Below are positions 27,276 through 36,011 of a stretch of DNA of 36,011 nucleotides, piece by piece. Numbering within the stretch: position 1 is the first letter of the stretch; every line of letters starts with the position of its first letter. Source of the DNA: Candidatus Levyibacteriota bacterium. Its GTDB lineage: Bacteria > Patescibacteriota > Microgenomatia > Levybacterales > UBA12049. Where the stretch lies: assembly GCA_016204535.1 (NCBI GenBank), contig JACQKL010000007.1, positions 1 to 36,011 on the forward strand, read 5' to 3'. Position numbers and translations under genes: made by a program. The notes under the pieces were generated by a model, which made no database searches, was not told the origin of the DNA, and was given only the letters and a program-made list of their open reading frames with translations.

Positions 27276-27626
27276 ATGAATAGAAAAAAAATGAATCAAC
27301 TTGTCTTTGAAAGTTATTCAAACCAATTCTTGAATCAAGCAAAAGTAAACAAAATAGTAAAATTTCTCAGCAAATCGGATTTAAAACAGTACATAAATGC
27401 ATTGAAATTGGAGGAAAAGAAAAAAAGCCTAATTGTTTCAGCCCCGGTTAAGAATCAAAATTTAGCAAGATTTACAGAACTATTCCCGAATAAAAAAATT
27501 ATCTTTAAAATAGATCCGTCCCTCATGCTTGGAATAAAAATTGTTGATAATGATCTTGTTTACGAATTCACATTAAAAAGCTCGCTTGATAAAATTGTCT
27601 CATATATGGAACAAAATTATGATTGA
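27276..27626 (+). CDS. atpH: F1Fo ATP synthase subunit delta (short)
   Basis: Position between atpF and atpA; C-terminal LMLGIKIVDNDLVYEFTLKSSLDKI resembles the delta/OSCP C-terminus. Confidence 0.8.
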   Translation: MNRKKMNQLVFESYSNQFLNQAKVNKIVKFLSKSDLKQYINALKLEEKKKSLIVSAPVKNQNLARFTELFPNKKIIFKIDPSLMLGIKIVDNDLVYEFTLKSSLDKIVSYMEQNYD

Positions 27627-29127
27627 TAATGACAAAATCATTCAAGCTCTTGAAAAAAAGCTGATGACATTTGGTGAAGATGTCAAAACTCAAAATGTAG
27701 GAAGTGTTATAAAAAATACCGATGGTGTTGTTATCGTTTCAGGGCTGTCTAAAGCCAGAATGGGAGAAAAAGTAGTTTTTAAAAACGGACAGACGGGGAC
27801 AGTATTGAACCTAGATGAAGATATGGCCTCAATCATACTTCTTGGAGAAGGAAGCGATATAAGGGAAGGGGAAAGTTTGGTAACTACAGGACAGATGCTG
27901 GGAATTGACGTATCGGAAGAATTATTGGGAAGGGTGATTAATCCCCTAGGCGAGCCCTTGGACGGAAAACCTAAAATAAAAAAAGGTAAGGCTATGTCTC
28001 TTGAGAAGATAGCAGCAGGAGTAGTTGACCGTGAGCCGGTTAATACACCTCTTAAAACTGGTATTAAGGCGATTGATTCTATGATCCCGATCGGCCGTGG
28101 GCAAAGAGAGCTTATAATCGGAGATAGGCAAACTGGAAAAACAGCCATTGCCATTGACACAATAATTAACCAGAAGTTGAACAAAAAACCAGTTATTTGC
28201 ATATATGTGGCAATCGGGCAAAAAAGAAGCACGATCGCTCAGGTCGTAGACAGATTAAACATGGAAGGCGCCCTCTCATACACAGTAATAGTCTCAGCGA
28301 GCGCAGCGGATCCAGCAGCATTACAATATTTTGCCCCTTATGCGGGGTGTGCTATAGCAGAATATTTCTTAGAGAAAGGAAAAGATGTTTTAGTGGTATA
28401 CGATGACTTAACCAAACACGCCTGGGCATATAGACAAATTTCGCTTGTTTTGAGAAGACCAGCGGGAAGAGAAGCTTATCCAGGAGATGTTTTTTACCTT
28501 CATAGCAGACTTTTAGAAAGATCTGTTAAATTAAATAAGGAGAATGGTGGAGGATCAATCACCGCTCTTCCCCTTATAGAAACACAAGCTAATGATATAT
28601 CGGCGTACATCCCGACAAATGTAATTTCCATTACAGACGGACAAATATATTTACAAGCCGATCTGTTTAACGCTGGAATAAGACCGGCTATAAACATCGG
28701 ACAATCGGTTTCAAGAGTTGGGGGAGCAGCTCAAACTCCGGCAATTAAATCGGTATCTGGAAGACTGCGTCTTGAACTTGCGCAATATAATTCACTTGCC
28801 GCATTTGCTCAATTTGGAAGCGAACTTGATCCATCTACACAGAAACAGCTCGATCGTGGCAATAGATTAACGGAAATCCTTAAGCAACCCCAATTCTCTC
28901 CCCTTCCAGAAGAATTAGAAATAATAAGCATTTATTCCGTTATAAGCGAACTAATGGACGATATCCCAATTGACTCCTTCTTAAGATTTGAAAAAGAATT
29001 GCATAATTTCGTTAAAAGATATCATCCAAACATTTTAAAAGCACTTGTTCAAGGCGAAAAACCAACCGAAGCAACTTTAAATCAAATTAAAAAAGCAGTG
29101 GAAGAATTTAAAAAAAGATTCGAGTAA
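27619..29127 (+). CDS. atpA: F1Fo ATP synthase subunit alpha
   Basis: GDRQTGKTAIAIDTIINQ; IPIGRGQRELIIGDRQTGKTA; ATG at 27619 preferred over the 27586 ORF start. Confidence 0.98.
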   Translation: MIDNDKIIQALEKKLMTFGEDVKTQNVGSVIKNTDGVVIVSGLSKARMGEKVVFKNGQTGTVLNLDEDMASIILLGEGSDIREGESLVTTGQMLGIDVSEELLGRVINPLGEPLDGKPKIKKGKAMSLEKIAAGVVDREPVNTPLKTGIKAIDSMIPIGRGQRELIIGDRQTGKTAIAIDTIINQKLNKKPVICIYVAIGQKRSTIAQVVDRLNMEGALSYTVIVSASAADPAALQYFAPYAGCAIAEYFLEKGKDVLVVYDDLTKHAWAYRQISLVLRRPAGREAYPGDVFYLHSRLLERSVKLNKENGGGSITALPLIETQANDISAYIPTNVISITDGQIYLQADLFNAGIRPAINIGQSVSRVGGAAQTPAIKSVSGRLRLELAQYNSLAAFAQFGSELDPSTQKQLDRGNRLTEILKQPQFSPLPEELEIISIYSVISELMDDIPIDSFLRFEKELHNFVKRYHPNILKALVQGEKPTEATLNQIKKAVEEFKKRFE

Positions 29128-29142
29128 AACAAACTATAAAGT

Positions 29143-31400
<2,258 letters not shown>

Positions 31401-31402
31401 CA

Positions 31403-31813
31403 ATGAATCTTCTTTTAGAGATAATTACACCGGAAAAAGTAATCTACAAAGATGAGGTTGATGAGATAGTTACGCCAACCGTGAATGGAGAAATCGCAAT
31501 TCTTCCCAATCACATTAATCTCTTAACCCAAATTACACCGGGCGAATTAATTGTCAAAAAAGGCTCTTCTACAGAGTCATTGGCTATTACAGGCGGTTTT
31601 TTAGAAGTTAGCAATAACAAAATTAGTATTCTTGCGGAATATGCGATAAAAGCAGAAGATATTCAAGTTGCACATGCTGAAGAGGCCAAAAAACGCGCCG
31701 AAAAAATTATGAGCGAAAAAACAAGCGAAAATGATTTCAAGATTGCAGAAGGAGAATTGTTGAAATCGCTTTTACAACTCAAAATCGCCAGCAAGCGCAG
31801 AAGAAGAATCTAG
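31403..31813 (+). CDS. atpC: F1Fo ATP synthase subunit epsilon
   Basis: LEIITPEKVIYKDEVDEIVTPTVNGEIAILPNHINLLTQITPGEL. Confidence 0.95.
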   Translation: MNLLLEIITPEKVIYKDEVDEIVTPTVNGEIAILPNHINLLTQITPGELIVKKGSSTESLAITGGFLEVSNNKISILAEYAIKAEDIQVAHAEEAKKRAEKIMSEKTSENDFKIAEGELLKSLLQLKIASKRRRRI

Positions 31814-31815
31814 CC

Positions 31816-31906
31816 TTTACGTATTTCTAGTTCCAACTAGTTCGCCTATACTCTTTATTCCTTCTTTTCGCATAAAATCAACTAATCCTCTATTAATTTT
31901 CCTAGC
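31816..31906 (-). pseudogene. Frameshifted C-terminal remnant of a PyrD-like dihydroorotate dehydrogenase
   Basis: Minus strand reads ARKINRGLVDFMRKE(frameshift in GGG)GIKSIGELVGTRNT*, resembling the DHODH tail (..VRxINRGLxxLLxxxGfxSIxELVG). Confidence 0.5.
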
Positions 31907-31985
31907 AACCCATGTTCTTGTTCTATGTCTTGAAAATGATCGTGGATATCTACCGGTGCCGGATGAAGTCTAATTAGTTCCTTAC

Positions 31986-32744
31986 TCATCTCTTACCGGA
32001 GGCAAGGTATGCTTTCGATTCATCATATTTTACTTTATTAATTTTGTCTTTTCTACGATAATTATCTAATAATTGTGTAACGGTAAACGCAGCGCGAAGT
32101 TTATGACCTCTTCTTTCTAACTCTTCCTTTCCTCCTTGCTCTCTATCTATTACTACTAATATATCTACAACTTTAAATCCCGCTCTTTCAGCTGCGTCAA
32201 TTGCTTCAACCTTTGTACCCGCCTCTGTTATAACATCGTCTCCTATTCGAAGCTTTTTACCTTCACCTCTTACTCCCGGTTTAATCACTATTCTTCTTTT
32301 TCCATCTGGTGTTTGTTCTTTGACAAAAATATCAACTAGAGGCACTCCTGAAGCATCAGCGTATGCTGTTATAAGGGGTGTTCCGGCATCAGGAATTCCA
32401 GCACAACAATCAGGCGTCACATCAGTTGGAATTTCTGATAACACTACTCCTATTTGCCTATTTAATTCCGGAGGTAAACTACGTAAATTAATATAATAAG
32501 GAGATAACGGCGCTTCAGGATGATTTTCATGGAGCTTTAAAGCGAACTCGCCCTCTTGAGCAAAATCAAATGGGCTTGTTGGTCTCGTTACATCTTCAAA
32601 CCCAAATTTTCCATTTAGTAAAGTTTTTCTTCTTTTGACCTTAGCAGATATTTTAGTTTCAATCAAGATATCAGCTAGTGTTTCTTGAGCTGGCGTTAAT
32701 CCTTCGGGATGGAATGATGTTTCTTTACCTGCTTCAGTTGTCAT
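31986..32744 (-). CDS. pyrE: Orotate phosphoribosyltransferase
   Basis: GDDVITEAGTKVEAIDAAERAGFKVVDILVVIDREQGGKEELERRGHKLRAAFTV. Confidence 0.9.
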   Translation of the reverse strand: MTTEAGKETSFHPEGLTPAQETLADILIETKISAKVKRRKTLLNGKFGFEDVTRPTSPFDFAQEGEFALKLHENHPEAPLSPYYINLRSLPPELNRQIGVVLSEIPTDVTPDCCAGIPDAGTPLITAYADASGVPLVDIFVKEQTPDGKRRIVIKPGVRGEGKKLRIGDDVITEAGTKVEAIDAAERAGFKVVDILVVIDREQGGKEELERRGHKLRAAFTVTQLLDNYRRKDKINKVKYDESKAYLASGKR

Positions 32745-32747
32745 AGG

Positions 32748-33557
32748 TTATTTTCCTTTAAGTATCTGAGCTGTCAATTGCAGTGCTACGGCTTTCATAT
32801 CCTGCGCTTTATATATAGCATCTCCTACTATTGCATGCCAATTGTCTCCCGCTACTTGTCCAGTTTCAGCGATGTCTCCACCTTGTTTTATGAAGCCAGG
32901 CGCGTAAAGTGTAAAATTCCCTAGTCCTAAAACTCTTTCCAATAGTTGACGATAAGCATTAACAAACTCTACTTTATTTCCTGGTACAACGAAATCTCTC
33001 ACGCCATTTTCTGCAGCTATTGTATATATCCTGGTAGGCGCTAAATTTGCAATGAACCCACCCTCGCTTTCTAAAAACTTCTTATGGGTCATGTGTCCAC
33101 CAACAAGCACAGTTAATCCTTCTCCTTGGCAGGCCTTAATCCATTCTTCTTCCGTTACTGGACTTGAAAATGGAAAAAGAATTGCCGCTTTTACTCCTGA
33201 TTTCCTTATGCCTCTTGCAAATTCTGGCCCCATCTCGGGTTTGTCGTTACCAGCCTTTTGATGATCGTAAATTATCGGCAGGTTGGTATGTGCCGTAACT
33301 CGTTTTGCTACTTCGATAAGTCCGTATGGGTTAGCAAGAGATAATCCTACTTTATATGCTCCAATGCCTGGAACACCACAGGTCTCCTTCACTATTTTTT
33401 CTAAGGAATCTAGGTCGGATACATCACAAGCCGGAATTACACTACGAGACAAGTCAATTAAACGTTTTCTTTCTTGCAGTTTCCCCTCTTCATTTGGTTT
33501 TGGTGGTCCTTCGTGACTTTGCATATTATAAAAATTGCCTTTGGGCGAGTATTGCAA
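32748..33557 (-). CDS. pyrF: Orotidine 5'-phosphate decarboxylase (HUMPS/OMPDC family)
   Basis: PACDVSDLDSLEKIV..GAYKVGLSLA..IIYDHQKAGND..YAPGFIKQGGDIAE; adjacent to pyrE. Confidence 0.85.
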   Translation of the reverse strand: MQYSPKGNFYNMQSHEGPPKPNEEGKLQERKRLIDLSRSVIPACDVSDLDSLEKIVKETCGVPGIGAYKVGLSLANPYGLIEVAKRVTAHTNLPIIYDHQKAGNDKPEMGPEFARGIRKSGVKAAILFPFSSPVTEEEWIKACQGEGLTVLVGGHMTHKKFLESEGGFIANLAPTRIYTIAAENGVRDFVVPGNKVEFVNAYRQLLERVLGLGNFTLYAPGFIKQGGDIAETGQVAGDNWHAIVGDAIYKAQDMKAVALQLTAQILKGK

Positions 33558-33644
33558 TCAATCTGTAATTAATTTAATCTTTTGTCAAGATACCAAAGGT
33601 TATCAAAATAACAAGGAGAAATTGCTCTTTGGAAGTAAATTTAA

Positions 33645-33650
33645 TACAAT
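33645..33650 (+). promoter_or_regulatory. tRNA-Thr promoter -10 TACAAT (with TTGCTC at 33622-33627, 17-bp spacer)
   Basis: Canonical spacing upstream of the tRNA. Confidence 0.45.
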
Positions 33651-33661
33651 AGATAGGATTT

Positions 33662-33734
33662 GCCGAAGTAACTCAGTTGGTAGAGTAGCTCTTTCGTAAA
33701 GAGCAAGTCGAGGGTCCGAATCCCTCCTTCGGCT
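33662..33734 (+). tRNA. tRNA-Thr(CGT)
   Basis: GCCGAAG/CTTCGGC acceptor; anticodon arm GCTCT-TTCGTAA-AGAGC; GAGGGTCCGAATCCCTC T-arm. Confidence 0.93.
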
Positions 33735-33758
33735 CAAAAACAAAATCTTGAATTCATT

Positions 33759-34466
33759 ATGAATCGATCAAGGCTTACCAGAAAATTTGAGCAAAGAACA
33801 AAGAAAAATCTTTTTTTTAGTTTACTCGGAATCGTCGTTGTAATTTTTCTTGTTTTCAAATTTGGCATTCCTCTCTTGGTAAATTTTAGCCTGTTTTTAA
33901 CCAATTTTAAGGGAAACCAAGCGGAATCTCAAAATAATAAACCGCTCTTTATCGCTCCGCCCATACTTGACTCATTTCCTCAGGCAACCAGCAGTGCAGA
34001 TATAGTAATTTCCGGAATAGCATCAAAAAATCAAATTATAAATTTATACATAAACGGAGACATGGTTAACACAACCAAAACCAAAGACGACGGAACTTTT
34101 TCTTTCAAAGAAACTATTCCAACCGGCGAAAACACAATAAAAGCTAAAGCAGTCGTTCAAGATAAAGAAAGCGATTTTTCCAATTCAATTGTAACGGCTT
34201 TCAAAACGGCTCCTCCTTCTCTTAATATTACCTCGCCGGTAAACGATACAACATACGGAAAAGATCAAAACTTTGCAGATATTAAAGGAGCTACCGATGC
34301 AGATGTAAAAGTGACCGTTAATGGTTTTTGGGCAATTACAGATAGTAATGGTAACTTCTCCTATAGACTTCCGCTTCAGAATGGTGAAAATAAAATTAGA
34401 ATTACAGCAACAGATACTGCAGGCAATAAAACCGAGAAAGAAATAAAACTCAATTATTCTCAATAA
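33759..34466 (+). CDS. Single-TM protein with tandem Ig-like/bacterial adhesive domains
   Basis: N-terminal TM; repeats ADIVISGIASKNQIINLYINGDMVNTTKTKDDGTFSFKETIPTGENTIKAKAV and ADVKVTVNGFWAITDSNGNFSYRLPLQNGENKIRITATDTAGN. Confidence 0.75.
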   Translation: MNRSRLTRKFEQRTKKNLFFSLLGIVVVIFLVFKFGIPLLVNFSLFLTNFKGNQAESQNNKPLFIAPPILDSFPQATSSADIVISGIASKNQIINLYINGDMVNTTKTKDDGTFSFKETIPTGENTIKAKAVVQDKESDFSNSIVTAFKTAPPSLNITSPVNDTTYGKDQNFADIKGATDADVKVTVNGFWAITDSNGNFSYRLPLQNGENKIRITATDTAGNKTEKEIKLNYSQ

Positions 34467-35673
34467 GTCCAAGCAAAATCCATATCCAAATCACTATAAA
34501 AGAATAAAAAAGACTGTTGATAAAAAATGAGTCAACAATAATTCCTCCAACGGAAGAAAGAACAACTATTGAAATATATTTTTGAAAACTATTTGCTTTT
34601 TGTTTTTTGAAATTTGCGTAAGCTTTTTTTAAAATATTCCAAATTAAATTAAGATAAATAATTAACCCAACAATACCCATGGTTGCAAAAACAAAAAGAA
34701 AGCTGTTGTCTGTTCCTGCGTCCGCATGACTGGTACTTGAACTTGAAGCACTCCTAAATCCGTATTTTATTTGCGCATATCTATAAGTATTAAATCCAAC
34801 ACCAAAAAACATATTTTTCTTAATGATCTGTATAGCTGTTTTTGCCGATTCGATACGAGCCTCTGCTGAAGCAATCCGGAATAAGTTAATATTCTCAATA
34901 TTGAAACTCCTTGAAGAGATTAAAACAAAAACTGCCAAAACTAATAAAACCGCTAAAAACAAATATATTTTTTTTGATAAGATAGAAAAAATTGCAATAC
35001 TGGTTAAAAACATAATTAAACCGCTTCTTGAGTAAGTCAAAAAGATAGAAACAATGCTTAAGGCAAAAATTGGCATTATTAACCAAATATTTTTGCTATT
35101 TTTTTCTCTGAAATATAAAAGGATACCCAATAAAAAAATTGAATATAGGACAAAAAATGCACCGGCAAAGTTTGGATCAAGAAAAGTTGAAAAAAGCCTA
35201 TACATATGCTCATCCCAGCCTAAATAATAAAGATTTCGAAGATTTGAGTAAAAAAAGTATTGCACAAATCCTAAGGCAACAAATATCGTTCCCAGAGCCA
35301 GAAGCAAATACATTATTTTTTCTTTAAATTTTGAAGAAAAGCTTTTTACGACAAAAAATAATGTTACGTATAATATCCATCTTAGGAAATAAGAAAATGC
35401 AACTAACATTTCATAGAAAGAAAAATTTTTAAAATTTATAACAAGCGAGATAAAAGCTATAGCAATAAACAAGATGATGGGAATAAATAATTTGTCATTG
35501 AGGATAATTTTTTTCCAAGATTTAAAGACCTTTGATATCCAAATTAAAACCAAAACAATGGAAGCGATATCAACCGGTTTTATGAAGAAATTATTTCCCA
35601 AGCTTAATCTTATTAATTCTCCAAAACTAAAAGTGCCTAAAAATATTACAAAAAACCACTGAATCATGTCCAT
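34450..35673 (-). CDS. O-antigen ligase/polymerase-like multi-TM protein
   Basis: Many TM segments; SAKTAIQIIKKNMFFGVGFNTYRYAQIKYG...SHADAGTDNSFLFVFATMGIVGLI; likely start MDMIQWFF at 35673 (ORF track extends to 35829). Confidence 0.78.
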   Translation of the reverse strand: MDMIQWFFVIFLGTFSFGELIRLSLGNNFFIKPVDIASIVLVLIWISKVFKSWKKIILNDKLFIPIILFIAIAFISLVINFKNFSFYEMLVAFSYFLRWILYVTLFFVVKSFSSKFKEKIMYLLLALGTIFVALGFVQYFFYSNLRNLYYLGWDEHMYRLFSTFLDPNFAGAFFVLYSIFLLGILLYFREKNSKNIWLIMPIFALSIVSIFLTYSRSGLIMFLTSIAIFSILSKKIYLFLAVLLVLAVFVLISSRSFNIENINLFRIASAEARIESAKTAIQIIKKNMFFGVGFNTYRYAQIKYGFRSASSSSTSHADAGTDNSFLFVFATMGIVGLIIYLNLIWNILKKAYANFKKQKANSFQKYISIVVLSSVGGIIVDSFFINSLFYSFIVIWIWILLGLIENN

Positions 35674-36011
35674 TTTTCTTCTTTTTTCAACCATAATTTT
35701 CCCCGAATTAAGAATGAATGAAATGACATAATTAAAGCAAAAACCAAACCTGCTGTTCCATCCATAAACCCTCTTTTCAAAATATAGTTTACTAAAAATT
35801 TTCCCAAAGGATAAAGAAAAATAGACCAAAAATATACTTTGATATGATTGGATACAAGCTCGCTCGCTCTAATATCGGTATAAAAATTAATCTCTTCTAA
35901 AAAATTCTCTATAGTCTGATGGGGAAAATGCAGCAAATGATTATTTAAGATCCCTAAATGACCTTCCACGACCCATCGTTCATGCGCCTTGCCCTTCCAT
36001 AAACCGGAATC
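35664..36011 (-). CDS. C-terminus of GT2 family glycosyltransferase (partial, 5' outside window)
   Basis: DSGLWKGKAHERWVVEGHLGILNNHLLHFPHQTIENFLEEINFYTDIRASEL; open to the window end. Confidence 0.82.
   Translation of the reverse strand, partial: DSGLWKGKAHERWVVEGHLGILNNHLLHFPHQTIENFLEEINFYTDIRASELVSNHIKVYFWSIFLYPLGKFLVNYILKRGFMDGTAGLVFALIMSFHSFLIRGKLWLKKEEKWT

Noticed and set aside
27690-28232. 180-aa minus ORF inside atpA, and similar antisense ORFs in atpD, dnaE and polX
   Set aside because: Antisense to strongly conserved genes, no recognisable family

Overview
The window looks like a Patescibacteria/CPR (Microgenomates-like) chromosome segment; that lineage is inferred from gene content, low GC and compact spacing. 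Most of it is ordinary housekeeping: gpmA (partial), rsmI, a VTT/YqaA membrane protein, divergent lexA/uvrB, yraN, rplS, pyrG, a LysM protein, polX, lemA, an htpX-like protease, murT/gatD, gatCAB, dnaE, the complete ATP synthase operon atpBEFHAGDC, pyrE/pyrF, an O-antigen-ligase-like protein, a GT2 glycosyltransferase (partial) and three tRNAs. The unusual part is an accessory island, about 6768-13010, between pyrG and a tRNA-Gly(CCC). It has a nested architecture: IR-A (6768-6868), cargo, IR-A' (11266-11366), directly abutted by IR-B (11363-11465), a frameshifted large serine recombinase, and IR-B' (12908-13010). IR-B/IR-B' is a perfect 103-bp inverted pair that ends in the tRNA 3' end. The cargo includes a Pro/Glu-rich wHTH protein carrying in-frame palindromic repeats, a TrpR/YerC-like regulator, a degenerate signal-peptidase-like protein fused to a CAP-like domain, an unlisted 49-aa Cys/His microprotein, and membrane hypotheticals. 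Other signals are palindromic repeats invading murT and gatD coding sequence, recurrent leaderless-type promoters (-10 box 5-10 nt from the start codon), a frameshifted pyrD-like remnant, and a short AtpH. All calls come from reading the sequence and the supplied ORF track; no searches or folding were run.
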